A stretch of 64,000 nucleotides of DNA from Actinoplanes palleronii (GCF_016862315.1 NZ_BOMS01000110.1:1-64000); one strand, 5' to 3'. Positions 50,019 to 57,967 are shown, numbered from the stretch's first letter. Numbers and translations are program-made. The notes: a model not told the origin generated them from the letters alone.

Positions 50019-51719
50019 TCAGCGCATCGCGATGATCTTTCGGCGGACACGGGGTTTCGGCCAGAGCTTGGCCGCGGTGACATCGCCGGCGGCTTCGTCG
50101 GCAAGCGTCGACGACATGGCGGCGTCGATTTTCTGCTGCTGAGTGGGCTTGCCGAGGATGTACTTCTTGCCGGGGCGGACCAGCTTGCGGGCGTTCTTGA
50201 CGTGCGTGAACGTCACCGGGCAGCCGTCGTGCGTGAACGTGGTATCAGCCTTGGTGACGTCGCTGTGCTGGCGCACCAGGGCGGCGTGCATCTGGGTGAT
50301 CCGGTATGTCTCCCAGCGAAGAACGACCTTGTCGCCGTGCTGAGCTTCAAGCGCCTGGCCTTCGCTCTTCCAGTCCGGCGGGTCGTAGTACATCCGCACC
50401 ACGGTGAACCGCTCGAAGATCTCCTCGAAAGCGGCGGCCACCTCGAGGCGCGGCACCTGGCCGTTGTGCTCGGCCGGATTCCAGATGCTCGGCCGGTGGT
50501 CGTCGCCGAACGTCGGCGTGAACTGGTAGCCGTCCTCGGTCTGAGCCCGAAGCACGGTCCAGTCGTCGATATCCGAACCGTCGAAGCCGAGCACGATCGG
50601 GGTGCCGTCGGGGACGTCGCGCAGCGGAACGCCCGGGTACAGCTTCTGCCAGGACCGCGCTTCCCACTTCGTGCCGTCCATCCACGATCCGCCGCCGTAG
50701 ATCACCCGGTTGCCGTAGAACCGCTCTGCCTCAGCCGGGTCGAGCTCGAGCAGCTCCTCCGCCTCGGCATTGATGCCGGACAGGTCGGCATGCGGCGAGC
50801 CCTTGTAGTTAAACGCGTGAATCCGGCGCCGCTCCGCCCGGACCGTGTACTTCAAATCGGCCGGCGGGGGCTCGTAGAACTTGAAGATGTCCGTCTTCAT
50901 CGACTCGAACGACTGCTGAGCGGTCGAATTCTGCGCCGGATCGAACGCGTTGGTCGTCTCTGCGGTGCGGCCACCCATCGCGGCCGCGCCGCGTCGCTGG
51001 GTCCGAGCAACCGAGACGAGCTTGTTGGTCGCGGTGTAGAGCTGCGTCTCGTCCTGCAGCGCGAACGTGATCGGGTTGCCCAGGCGGGCCAGCGCCGACG
51101 AGGTGACCACGTCGATGCGGTTCTGCTCGGGGTCGCCGCCCTCGTCCCGCAGCCGGATGAAGCCCTCACGGACCAGCATCCGGTTACGCAGGCGCGGGTT
51201 GCGCGCCATCGCCTTCAGCGGCCCGTAGACGTTCTCGACCTGGTCCTCGGCGGTGGCGAGAAGCTGGATCAGGGGCGTCGGCCAGGCCATGCCCATCGGC
51301 TCGCCCGGCCGGTAGCGGTAGACCCAGCCGCAGTCGCAGCCGTTGTCCTCGCAGACGTATGCATCGTTCTCGCCGGCCCAGTCGTAGAACAGCACCGGCC
51401 CGACACCCTCAGCCGCGGCCCAGGCCGCCGACATGGGCCCTTTGCCGGTCTTCTGTGGGGCGATGATCTGGCTGCGGCGGTAGTGGAACGCCGCTGACCG
51501 GATCGGAATCGCGTCAGGGTCGCCGGCCAGGAAGTCCGGCTCCTGCTGTGCATCCTGCTTGATCCGGTAGTGGTTCGCCAGGCACCACAGCTGCCAGTCG
51601 TACGGCCGGAACGGGCGGCCCTTGCGGAAGCCGTCCGGGATGATGCAGTGCCGCTGGATCCAGGCCGGGACCACCCAGAGGGTGGGGAAGTCGACGACGT
51701 ACCGGTCAGCCTGCTGCAT
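50019..51719 (-). CDS. terL: Terminase large subunit
   Basis: A 566-residue packaging motor. ATPase: Walker A APQKTGKG (87-94) and Walker B region FALQDETQ (Asp223, Glu224). Nuclease: GFDGSDIDDW and YYDPPDW contain candidate metal-binding acids. A Cys-rich insertion (CEDNGCDCGWVYRYR) lies before Walker B and is common in actinophage terminases. It cuts and pumps DNA into the head through the portal. Confidence 0.92.
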   Translation of the reverse strand: MQQADRYVVDFPTLWVVPAWIQRHCIIPDGFRKGRPFRPYDWQLWCLANHYRIKQDAQQEPDFLAGDPDAIPIRSAAFHYRRSQIIAPQKTGKGPMSAAWAAAEGVGPVLFYDWAGENDAYVCEDNGCDCGWVYRYRPGEPMGMAWPTPLIQLLATAEDQVENVYGPLKAMARNPRLRNRMLVREGFIRLRDEGGDPEQNRIDVVTSSALARLGNPITFALQDETQLYTATNKLVSVARTQRRGAAAMGGRTAETTNAFDPAQNSTAQQSFESMKTDIFKFYEPPPADLKYTVRAERRRIHAFNYKGSPHADLSGINAEAEELLELDPAEAERFYGNRVIYGGGSWMDGTKWEARSWQKLYPGVPLRDVPDGTPIVLGFDGSDIDDWTVLRAQTEDGYQFTPTFGDDHRPSIWNPAEHNGQVPRLEVAAAFEEIFERFTVVRMYYDPPDWKSEGQALEAQHGDKVVLRWETYRITQMHAALVRQHSDVTKADTTFTHDGCPVTFTHVKNARKLVRPGKKYILGKPTQQQKIDAAMSSTLADEAAGDVTAAKLWPKPRVRRKIIAMR

Positions 51720-52254
51720 CGCGGACCACCGTCAGGCGGCCTCGTGGGTCATCTGGATCGTCCTCGACCGCCGGGACGGGAGCGTCCGCGCGCTTGGCGG
51801 CCACCTCGTCGGCGGCGATCTTCCAGCCGTTTTCCTTCAGGCCGGCCGGCGTCATCCCGATCTGGTCGGAGAACCGGTGGAGCGAGTTCTTGTCGGCCGC
51901 GGTGGCGTCGCCAGACTCGCAGATGGCCATCGTGCGGACGTAGATCGCGATCGTCTGCCAGCGCCACGACTCTCGCGCCCAGGCCGCAGCCTGCGGAGTG
52001 CGCCAGGAATCCGCCCACAGCTCCAACTCGCGTTCGAACCGGGCGTCGGTGGCTTCGAGGTCGAGGACCTTGTGACGCTGCTTGTCCTCGAAGTAGATGT
52101 CGTAGACCGCCACCTTCGGCAGCGGGTACTCCGGCACGTCGCCGTCGTAGCCCTCGGCCGGCAGGGCGTCGAGCCGGAGGCCGCGGCGGTCGCTGCGGCC
52201 AGATGTCGGGTCGGGCGCGGGGCCGGACCGGTTACGTGCTCCACCTCGTGGCAT
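51706..52254 (-). CDS. Terminase small subunit
   Basis: A 182-residue protein upstream of and overlapping the large subunit gene. It starts MPRGGARNRSGPAPDPTSGR, a basic arm common to actinophage small terminases, and has a helical core (LDLEATDARFERELELWADS) and end region GMTPAGLKENGWKIAADEVA. ATG 52254 has GAGGAG 6 bases upstream. It should recognise phage DNA for packaging. Confidence 0.82.
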   Translation of the reverse strand: MPRGGARNRSGPAPDPTSGRSDRRGLRLDALPAEGYDGDVPEYPLPKVAVYDIYFEDKQRHKVLDLEATDARFERELELWADSWRTPQAAAWARESWRWQTIAIYVRTMAICESGDATAADKNSLHRFSDQIGMTPAGLKENGWKIAADEVAAKRADAPVPAVEDDPDDPRGRLTVVRDAAG

Positions 52255-52420
52255 TTCGATCTCCTCAACCGCATCGCGCGGCATCGGCTGGTCGTCACAT
52301 CGCGTGACGACCGAAGGTCACTCTCGGTGCTTTGAACCCTCCGCGCGGGTCAGAGCCCTCCCCGGCGGTCCTCTGGCCTGGGGCTCCAGGGGGTCCCTCG
52401 GGTGGGGTGGTCACCCTGCG
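52255..52420. other. Gap between HNH and terminase genes, candidate cos/late promoter
   Basis: No gene is seen in these 166 bases. Phages with an HNH gene beside the terminase commonly have their packaging site near here, so a cos site or the late promoter could lie in it. GC-rich partial inverted repeats occur around 52365-52410 (CTGGCCTGGGGCTCCAG), but no overhang can be read. Confidence 0.3.
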
Positions 52421-53110
52421 TCACATCAAAGCCAGCTGCACAACAGGTTCCATGCGGTCGCTCTTGACCGAGTTGCACAGGAAATGAGCGCACTGCACGT
52501 TGGCCGGCTCATGGGTACCGCCTTGAGCAAGGGGCACGACGTGGTCGATCACAGGAGCAAGTGACGCAGGTGCGACAAGGTCACGACGCACTGGCTTGCG
52601 GCATAGCTGACAGCGCCAGCCGTCCCGCTCGTAAATCCTGCGCGGGCTTACGTCTGCGATGTATGCCTGCTTCTTGCGTGCTCGATACCGCTGCTTGCTG
52701 ACCCTGCGTTGGCAGGTGGTTGAGCAGAAGCGTGCGGTGTCGGTGTAGTCCTCGGCCACGTACGCCTTGCCGCAGCGATGGCAGTTGCCTGCAACCCAGC
52801 GCTTGGTGGATCGCGGCTGCTCCGGCCTGCTTGGTTGCGGCCTGATGATCAGACCCACGAACAGCACGGGCAGTCTGCGCTCAACCGCTTCGCGTATTCG
52901 CCGGGCGTCTCGGCATGCATACGAGCAGAAGCGCTCTGCGTATCGGCTGCTCGCGTGCTTGAGCGTTTCTCCACCGCAATGGCTGCACTTCACCGCGCTC
53001 TTACGGTGGCGCTCGGCCGGCAAGTACTTCCGGTTGTAGCAGGACGAGCAGAGGCCCTTGGCGCGATGCGCATTCGGGCAGCCTGCAGTCCCGCAGGTAC
53101 GCTGCGGCAT
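52421..53110 (-). CDS. HNH endonuclease with zinc ribbons (229 aa)
   Basis: Three Cys clusters precede the nuclease: CGTAGCPNAHRAKGLCSSCY, CSHCGGETLKHASSRY and CHRCGKAYVAEDYTDTARFC. The HNH domain follows: RIYERDGWRCQLCRKPVRRD, IDHVVPLAQGGTHEPANVQC and AHFLCNSVKSDR. ATG 53110 has AGAAGGAA upstream. It may cut DNA for packaging with the terminase, or be a selfish HNH gene; a strong terminator lies just upstream. Confidence 0.85.
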   Translation of the reverse strand: MPQRTCGTAGCPNAHRAKGLCSSCYNRKYLPAERHRKSAVKCSHCGGETLKHASSRYAERFCSYACRDARRIREAVERRLPVLFVGLIIRPQPSRPEQPRSTKRWVAGNCHRCGKAYVAEDYTDTARFCSTTCQRRVSKQRYRARKKQAYIADVSPRRIYERDGWRCQLCRKPVRRDLVAPASLAPVIDHVVPLAQGGTHEPANVQCAHFLCNSVKSDRMEPVVQLALM

Positions 53111-53137
53111 GTCGTTCCTTCTGTGGAGGAATGGCAA

Positions 53138-53170
53138 AGCCCCGGCACCTGTTAGCGCAGGTCCGGGGCT
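53138..53170 (-). terminator. Hairpin terminator between HNH genes
   Basis: AGCCCCGG (53138-53145) pairs with CCGGGGCT (53163-53170), with an inner CACCTG/CAGGT extension. On the minus strand the stem is followed by TTG. It ends the transcript of the 53185 HNH gene. Confidence 0.78.
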
Positions 53171-53184
53171 ACTTGGTTCTTGAG

Positions 53185-53502
53185 CTACTGGTGCGCGGCC
53201 TTGCCGCCAGCGCTGTTGTTGCAGGTCGAATGCGAGGGGCCGAGGTATCCGGTCCGCTCGTCGTCGTGGTCCAACGCCCATTCGTCACCGGGCAAGATCG
53301 GCAGGCCGCAGCGGGCGCACTTCTTCTCGCCTCGCTCGACGGCCGGCTTCACGGCATTACGTCGGCGAACATGGTCCGCGTCGTACCCGCGCTGCTGCCG
53401 CGTCCCTCGTGCCCGCTCAGTGCTGCGCCTGTGGATGGGGCAGCGCCTCTCGGCCTGCACCTCGGGGCACCCTGGCTCAGCACACACGTGCTGCCTGGCC
53501 AT
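53185..53502 (-). CDS. Small HNH endonuclease (105 aa)
   Basis: CAEPGCPEVQAERRCPIHRR at the start, then RGYDADHVRRRNAVKPAVER, KCARCGLPILPGDEWALDHD, and GPSHSTCNNSAGGKAA at the end. These are the motifs of the HNH protein that lies next to terminases (HK97 gp74-like group). ATG 53502 has GGAGG 5 bases upstream. It is likely needed with the terminase for cos cleavage, by analogy. Confidence 0.85.
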   Translation of the reverse strand: MARQHVCAEPGCPEVQAERRCPIHRRSTERARGTRQQRGYDADHVRRRNAVKPAVERGEKKCARCGLPILPGDEWALDHDDERTGYLGPSHSTCNNSAGGKAAHQ

Positions 53503-53597
53503 GGCCACCTCCGCGGTGTGCCGGGGCGCAGCGCAGGAGCCACCCGTCCACGCCCCGGCGTTCCCCCACCGACCGGTCGCAGCACCGGGTCTGGATA

Positions 53598-53635
53598 CGA
53601 AGAAGGCCCCCGCTTTCGCAGGGGCCCTTCGTGGT
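53598..53635 (-). terminator. Terminator ending early transcript
   Basis: A GGGCCCCTGC and GCGGGGGCC stem closes a GAAA loop on the minus strand, with flanking ACGAAG/CTTCGT pairing and a T-rich TTCTTCGT end. It lies between the early/replication block and the HNH/terminase block. Confidence 0.75.
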
Positions 53636-53699
53636 CTAGGCGGACTGAGTCCGTTGGCAAAGGATCATTGCAGCCCTTGACGCAGCTCGTCAAGCAGGG

Positions 53700-54035
53700 C
53701 TACGGCCGCCACTTCTCGCGGTAGTCCGGGTGGCTGGCGTACGGCAGGGCGAGCATCTTGATCGCCTTCCCCATCACCACCCAGGCATCGGCCGAGATGG
53801 TGGGGTCCTCGGTTGCATCATGGAGTTGGAGGATCCGCCGCTTGGCCTCAACCTCGGCCCGCCACCGCTTGGAGCTCACGAAGATGTCCACACCCGCAAG
53901 CCAGTTCGGCGGATGGCTTTGGAAAATCGGCGCGGTCTGGACCCGACGTTCCTCGCGCTCCATGGCCGCGATCTTGCGCTCGTCCTCGTCCAGCCGGGCG
54001 CGCACGAACGCGATCAGGTCATCCAAGTCGCTCAC
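53700..54035 (-). CDS. DUF6221-like phage protein
   Basis: A 111-residue protein: MSDLDDLIAFVRARLDEDER, KRRILQLHDATEDPTISADA, and the end KMLALPYASHPDYREKWRP. This start and YxxHPDYRxxW end define the DUF6221 group, found in actinobacteria and their phages with no known function. GTG 54035 overlaps the preceding stop. Confidence 0.8.
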   Translation of the reverse strand: MSDLDDLIAFVRARLDEDERKIAAMEREERRVQTAPIFQSHPPNWLAGVDIFVSSKRWRAEVEAKRRILQLHDATEDPTISADAWVVMGKAIKMLALPYASHPDYREKWRP

Positions 54036-54235
54036 TCCCAGATCGCAACGTCGCGAAACTTGCCGTCGCCGTCGAAGTCGAACCGGACGTGGAAGTCGTT
54101 GTAGCCCTGGACGCCGCCGTACTGGGCGGCCAGCACCACCTCGGTCTCACGGGGCCCGTCGACAGGTCCCTGGCCGGCATACGGCTCCAGCCCGAATCGG
54201 GCGAGCAGCTGTTCCAGAGCCTCACGGTCGGTCAT
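54032..54235 (-). CDS. Small phage protein (67 aa)
   Basis: MTDREALEQLLARFGLEPYA, TEVVLAAQYGGVQGYNDFHV and RFDFDGDGKFRDVAIWE. Overlaps the next gene as GTGA. The FDGDGKF end is a compact beta-turn pattern; no function known. Confidence 0.68.
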   Translation of the reverse strand: MTDREALEQLLARFGLEPYAGQGPVDGPRETEVVLAAQYGGVQGYNDFHVRFDFDGDGKFRDVAIWE

Positions 54236-54239
54236 CTCG

Positions 54240-55187
54240 TCATGCTCCCATCTCGGCAGTCTCGCGGACCGCGCGCTTCGCCTCGTTCTCAGCCCGCCGT
54301 GCCGCCGCCTCAGCGGCCAGGTCGAACACGTCACCGAGCAGGTATCGGGGCCTGCCGAGCAGGTCGTAGTCGTGCGCCTGCAGCTTTGCCGGGCGGGCCT
54401 GCTGGATCACCACGCCGTTCTCCGCGCGCTTCTCGGGCCGCTCGAGCGCCCAGCTCCGGATGGTGTTGACGTTGATCCGGTACGCGTCGGCAATGTGGGC
54501 GGCCCGGAACGCCTTGTCGCGCACCTGGTCATCCAGCCACGCCCTGCGTTTGGCCTGGTCCACCTGCGCCCCGCACGTCCGGCAGGTGCCGCGCTGCCCG
54601 CCCTGCGGCCCGTAGACGTCGCCCTCGCAGCGGGGCATGTCGGCCAGGCCCTCGGCGAACTCGGCGTTCCGGTCGGCTCCGCACGGTCCGAGGTACCGCT
54701 GAGCAGCCGGCCCGCGAGCAATCCCCCGGATCACCCGCGCGCACGCCTCCACATCGGTCAGGAACTCGTCGACCTCCGGCCGGTGCCGCATCCACTCGCA
54801 ATGCCGCGCCAGCCACTCCGCAGACGCCCTGAGATCATCCCTGTCGGCCTGGGGGTGTCCGGTACCCCCGGTAGAGCCTCCTGACGCGCCAGGGTTGATC
54901 TCAGCGGCCGGGCCGCGCTCCTCAGCGATCATCCGGACCCACGTCGACAGCTGGTTCTGCACCGCGTCGAGCCGCGCGGTCGCCCCGAGGTCGATCGGCA
55001 GCGACGAGCCGGGCTTCCCGCTCGCCCCTCCCCCGGTGCCGTACCGGGCCTGCCGCTGGGCGACGTCGCGGGCGGCCTGGGTCATGTCGGCGATCTCGGC
55101 GAGCCAGGCGGCGGCCAGCCGGGAGCACGGATGACAGGCATAGCCGTCCGGGGTGGGGCGGTCGCAGCGCACGCAGATGGGAATCAT
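54240..55187 (-). CDS. Phage Cys/HTH protein (315 aa)
   Basis: The N-terminal CVRCDRPTPDGYACHPC is a zinc knuckle. A helical middle (LSTWVRMIAEERGP, EWLARHCEWMRHRPEVDEFL) is followed by a second Cys cluster (CGADRNAEF, CEGDVYGPQGG, CRTCGAQVD) and then a HTH (DKAFRAAHIADAYRINVNTI, RSWALERPEKR). This composite is common in actinophage early regions; a DNA-binding role is likely. Confidence 0.75.
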   Translation of the reverse strand: MIPICVRCDRPTPDGYACHPCSRLAAAWLAEIADMTQAARDVAQRQARYGTGGGASGKPGSSLPIDLGATARLDAVQNQLSTWVRMIAEERGPAAEINPGASGGSTGGTGHPQADRDDLRASAEWLARHCEWMRHRPEVDEFLTDVEACARVIRGIARGPAAQRYLGPCGADRNAEFAEGLADMPRCEGDVYGPQGGQRGTCRTCGAQVDQAKRRAWLDDQVRDKAFRAAHIADAYRINVNTIRSWALERPEKRAENGVVIQQARPAKLQAHDYDLLGRPRYLLGDVFDLAAEAAARRAENEAKRAVRETAEMGA

Positions 55188-55189
55188 GA

Positions 55190-55477
55190 TCAGCCCTTCG
55201 CGCGGGGTCGAGCTGGCGCATCGTGCGCTCGGGTCATCTGGTTGTCGTTCGGCGTCAGGGCGGCCGGGATGTCGAGGCGAGCCCGGATGCGAATGACGGA
55301 CCGGCGCCGAAAGCCCAGCCGAACCGCGATCTGGCCGTCCGAGTAGCCCTGCCTTGCCGGCCGCCTGGTGGCTTCGCCCGCATCGGCAGCACGGATCGGC
55401 TCGCCGGGGTGCCGTCCTGCGACCAGGCGGCCGACCACCACCTCGTCGAAGTCCATGTAGTCGGTGGGCCGGTTCAC
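55190..55477 (-). CDS. Small HTH phage protein (95 aa)
   Basis: MNRPTDYMDFDEVVVGRLVA is followed by a HTH: ARQGYSDGQIAVRLGFRRRS and VIRIRARLDIPAAL. GTG 55477 has GAAGGAGG upstream and overlaps the previous XRE gene's stop. Probably a DNA-binding regulator. Confidence 0.7.
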   Translation of the reverse strand: MNRPTDYMDFDEVVVGRLVAGRHPGEPIRAADAGEATRRPARQGYSDGQIAVRLGFRRRSVIRIRARLDIPAALTPNDNQMTRAHDAPARPRAKG

Positions 55478-55719
55478 GCGTCCTCCTTCGGGATCAGCGC
55501 CAGGTCGTAGCCCAGCGCGCCGGCCAGGTCGAACAGCCGCTGGGCCGCGGGCTTCCGCTTGCCGAGCAGCCACAGCGACACCTCGGTCCGCCCGGCCTTC
55601 ACGGTCGCGGCGAGCTTGCTGATGCTGATCTGGCGGCTCTCCCGGTTGGCGTTGAGGGCGGCGATGGCGTGGTCGTAGTCGCGCAGCCGGTAGACGCGCT
55701 TCGGCTCCTGGCCGGTCAT
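55474..55719 (-). CDS. XRE-family HTH protein, unit 1 (81 aa)
   Basis: HTH ISISKLAATVKAGRTEVSLW, then LLGKRKPAAQRLFDLAGALG and the end YDLALIPKEDA. It shares the ALGYDLALxP tail with the two adjacent XRE genes. It overlaps genes on both sides by four bases. DNA-binding regulator; targets unknown. Confidence 0.78.
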   Translation of the reverse strand: MTGQEPKRVYRLRDYDHAIAALNANRESRQISISKLAATVKAGRTEVSLWLLGKRKPAAQRLFDLAGALGYDLALIPKEDA

Positions 55720-55943
55720 GACCGCCTCCGGGGCACCAGCGCCAGGTCGTAGCCCAGCGCGTTGACGATCCGGATCAAGCTCGGCAGGCCGGGGCGGAAC
55801 CGGTTGGACTCCCAGTCGGCAATCTGGCTCTGGCTGAACGCGCCATCGGTCTCGTCGACCAGGCCGCGTTGGGTGAGCCCGAACATCCCGCGCAGGCCGG
55901 CGAGGGCCGGGCCGAAGGCGTCGGCATCTCGGATGACGATCAT
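55716..55943 (-). CDS. XRE-family HTH protein, unit 2 (75 aa)
   Basis: MIVIRDADAFGPALAGLRGM, HTH GLTQRGLVDETDGAFSQSQI then ADWESNRFRPGLPSLIRIVN, end ALGYDLALVPRRRS. Classic Cro/C1-type HTH of minimal size. ATG 55943 overlaps the upstream stop as ATGA. Confidence 0.8.
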   Translation of the reverse strand: MIVIRDADAFGPALAGLRGMFGLTQRGLVDETDGAFSQSQIADWESNRFRPGLPSLIRIVNALGYDLALVPRRRS

Positions 55944-56404
55944 GCGGCCCTCCGCTCGGCCACGGCGGCCCGAGGCACGGCGATCAGGTCGTAGCCCAGA
56001 GCGTCGAGGGTCTCGGTCAGCGCGGTGACGCTCATGGCCCGCTCGTTGGTCTCGCGGTTGCCGAGGCCGCTCTTGGTGATGCCGAGTGCGGCGGCCAGGT
56101 CGCCGAGGCTGAGGCCGGCCCGCCGGCGCAGGTCGCGGATCAGCTGGCCGAGGTCGCGTCGGGAGTTGACTGCCAGGTGCCCGGTGGTGACCGTGCCGCG
56201 CGGCAGCAGGTGGACTTCCATTCCGAACTCGGCGGCGGTGGCGTGCAGGGTCTCGACGGAGATCGTGAACTGGCCCAGCTCGCGTTTCTGCAGGGTCTTG
56301 TAGCTGATGAACAGCCGCTTGGCGAGGTGGCCGCGTGGGATCTCGGCAGCGGTGCGCATGGTGCGCAGGATCTGGCTGGCCTGCTGGCTGGTGGTGATCT
56401 TCAC
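55940..56404 (-). CDS. XRE-family protein with two HTH units (154 aa)
   Basis: Two XRE domains in one chain. Domain 1: LRTMRTAAEIPRGHLAKRLF, ISYKTLQKRELGQFTISVET, tail EFGMEVHLLPRG. Domain 2: RDLGQLIRDLRRRAGLSLGD, LAAALGITKSGLGNRETNER, tail ALGYDLIAVPRA. Each half matches the neighbouring single-domain proteins, so it looks like a fused duplication. It overlaps both neighbours by four bases. Confidence 0.82.
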   Translation of the reverse strand: MKITTSQQASQILRTMRTAAEIPRGHLAKRLFISYKTLQKRELGQFTISVETLHATAAEFGMEVHLLPRGTVTTGHLAVNSRRDLGQLIRDLRRRAGLSLGDLAAALGITKSGLGNRETNERAMSVTALTETLDALGYDLIAVPRAAVAERRAA

Positions 56405-56844
56405 GAGGCCCTCCGGGTGCGCTCTGCCTGGGCGCGGGCGATGGCTCGCATGCGGATTTCGTCGGATGCGGTGGGTTCTTCGGCGGGCGCGCTGGGCACG
56501 GCCCGCTTGGCGGCGATCTGCGCCATGACGGCCGAGAGCCGGGCCTTGTTGCGGGCGATCCGTTCGGCGCGGTCGGGGTCGTCCTGGGTCTTGCCGGGCG
56601 GCAGTGCCGTGACGACGGAGCTGGCCCGGCGCTCGTCGCGGATGATCCGGACCAGGCGGCGGATGTGGGCCGGCATGAGCCGGTCGGTGCTCTCGCGGAA
56701 GTGGCGGCCGAGGGCGGCGCGGGCGTCGCTGAAGTCGAGGTCACCCAGGTCTTCGTGCCATGCGAGGACGTCGGCGTCACCGATGGTGCGCTGGTCCCGG
56801 GCTGCGGCGGCGCCGAGCAGCAGGGCGATTTCGGAGCGGGTCAT
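56401..56844 (-). CDS. Replication-region phage protein (147 aa)
   Basis: MTRSEIALLLGAAAARDQRT, IGDADVLAWHEDLGDLDFSD and ARAALGRHFRESTDRLMPAH make a compact helical domain; the rest is basic and helical. It is coupled by ATGA to the initiator gene upstream, the place where helicase-loader-like genes often stand. In this family the N-terminal WH..L.D..F.DA..A...H pattern is usual; the function is inferred. Confidence 0.7.
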   Translation of the reverse strand: MTRSEIALLLGAAAARDQRTIGDADVLAWHEDLGDLDFSDARAALGRHFRESTDRLMPAHIRRLVRIIRDERRASSVVTALPPGKTQDDPDRAERIARNKARLSAVMAQIAAKRAVPSAPAEEPTASDEIRMRAIARAQAERTRRAS

Positions 56845-57740
56845 GCGAGGTCCTCCTCGGCGTACTTCGCGGCGAGTTCGAGTGCGGTGCCGACGCGCTG
56901 GTCGGTGGTGGACGGTCGCTGCTGGAGGCGGCCGCCGATCGCGACGACGTTGGACGGCTGCGCGTTCATCACCTGGTTGACAAAGCTCGGCAGGGTGCGC
57001 GGGTTGGATCCGCGGGCCTGCCAGAGCTGGATGCCGCGTTCGATGTCGGTGGCCGGCACGTCGTCCTGGAGCATTTCGGCGACGAGTTGCCCGACGTCGT
57101 TGATCACGTGCCGGGACGGTCGGCGGTTGCAGGAGCTGATCCACGCGGTGACGAGTTGCTCGGCCGGGCCGGGGGTGCCGTCGGGCGTCTCCTGCATCGC
57201 GATCACGCCTGCGCGTCCGTTAGTTACGGGAACACCGGGAGAACAGAACTTCTCCCCTTCTCCCCTTCTCCCCTTCTCCCCTTCTCCAGTCGATGGGGTC
57301 TCGCGAGACTCTCGCGAGGGTTCATCGGGAGATCCACTCGCGGGCACGGGATGGGGGGCGTTTTCCCTGCCCTCGGGCGGTGTGGGCGCAGCTCCCGCGC
57401 TCTCCGGAGCCGGGTATCGCGCCTTGCCGGGCCGGTCGACCTTCTGGTGCTCGCTCCAGTTGGTGACGGCGAAATAGCGCTTCCCGTCGACGGTGTATCG
57501 AGTGATGCGCCCGGCATCCGCGAGACTCGCGAGACTCTCGCGAAGGTCTCGCGAGACCTTCGCGAAGTCCTCTTCGAGGGGGAACAGTTCGGCCGCGATC
57601 AGCCGCCAGTTGTCGATGCCCACGCCGTTGTCGTCGACGTAGTTCCACAGCCCGATGAAGGCGAGCCGGGTGAAGAAGTCGTGGCATGCGATCGCCTCGG
57701 ACTTCCAGAACTCGGGGCGGATGGAGCGGATGCGAGGCAT
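56841..57740 (-). CDS. Replication initiator-like protein (299 aa)
   Basis: The N-terminal winged-helix domain is of the phage replisome-organiser type: MPRIRSIRPEFWKSEAIACH, FTRLAFIGLWNYVDDNGVGI, then LIAAELFPLEEDFAKVSRDL and GRITRYTVDGKRYFAVTNW. A low-complexity linker follows, and the C-terminal helical domain is WISSCNRRPSRHVINDVGQL, TLPSFVNQVMNAQPSN. Its coding region contains iteron-like CTCGCGAG palindromes, as lambda O contains its origin. It overlaps the next gene by four bases. Confidence 0.82.
   Translation of the reverse strand: MPRIRSIRPEFWKSEAIACHDFFTRLAFIGLWNYVDDNGVGIDNWRLIAAELFPLEEDFAKVSRDLRESLASLADAGRITRYTVDGKRYFAVTNWSEHQKVDRPGKARYPAPESAGAAPTPPEGRENAPHPVPASGSPDEPSRESRETPSTGEGEKGRRGEGEKFCSPGVPVTNGRAGVIAMQETPDGTPGPAEQLVTAWISSCNRRPSRHVINDVGQLVAEMLQDDVPATDIERGIQLWQARGSNPRTLPSFVNQVMNAQPSNVVAIGGRLQQRPSTTDQRVGTALELAAKYAEEDLA
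57250..57287. repeat. Octamer tandem repeat in initiator gene
   Basis: TTCTCCCC is repeated four times perfectly and once in part (57250-57287). On the coding strand it gives the GEGEKGRRGEGEK segment. A unit gain or loss would shift the reading frame, because 8 is not a multiple of 3. Confidence 0.8.
57299..57565. other. Iteron-like palindrome cluster, candidate replication origin
   Basis: The palindrome CTCGCGAG occurs at 57300-57307, 57311-57318, 57526-57533 and 57548-57555. The last is the centre of a perfect 28-bp palindrome at 57538-57565. The AT-poor but T/C-biased octamer tract lies next to the first pair. The cluster is inside the initiator gene, where many phages have their origin. 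Confidence 0.5.
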
Positions 57741-57742
57741 GT

Positions 57743-57967
57743 TCAGTTGTTCCTGTTCTCTGACGCGGTGGAGCGGTGGGTCAGGTCTTCGCCGGCTGCC
57801 CGGCTCCGTGCGTCCGGAGCGGGCTCCGGCATGGAGTGGTGTGCGTCCCCGGACCGGCCGACCAGGCTGCAGCGGACGCACACCTCGGCGCCGCTGACGG
57901 GGTCGGCCGGTGTCTCCGGGTCGGCTAGGAACGGGTGCGGGGTGACGGCGCTCTTCGGCTTGCTCAC
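57743..57967 (-). CDS. Small Cys phage protein (74 aa)
   Basis: MSKPKSAVTPHPFLADPETP, then GAEVCVRCSLVGRSGDAHHS, a C..C...H..H-like knuckle. GTG 57967 overlaps the preceding stop as GTGA, and the stop lies 3 bases before the initiator ATG. Function unknown. Confidence 0.68.
   Translation of the reverse strand: MSKPKSAVTPHPFLADPETPADPVSGAEVCVRCSLVGRSGDAHHSMPEPAPDARSRAAGEDLTHRSTASENRNN

Noticed and set aside
53131..53724. Plus-strand open frames of about 200 codons
   Set aside because: They lie opposite a clear HNH gene and two terminators and have no recognisable motifs.
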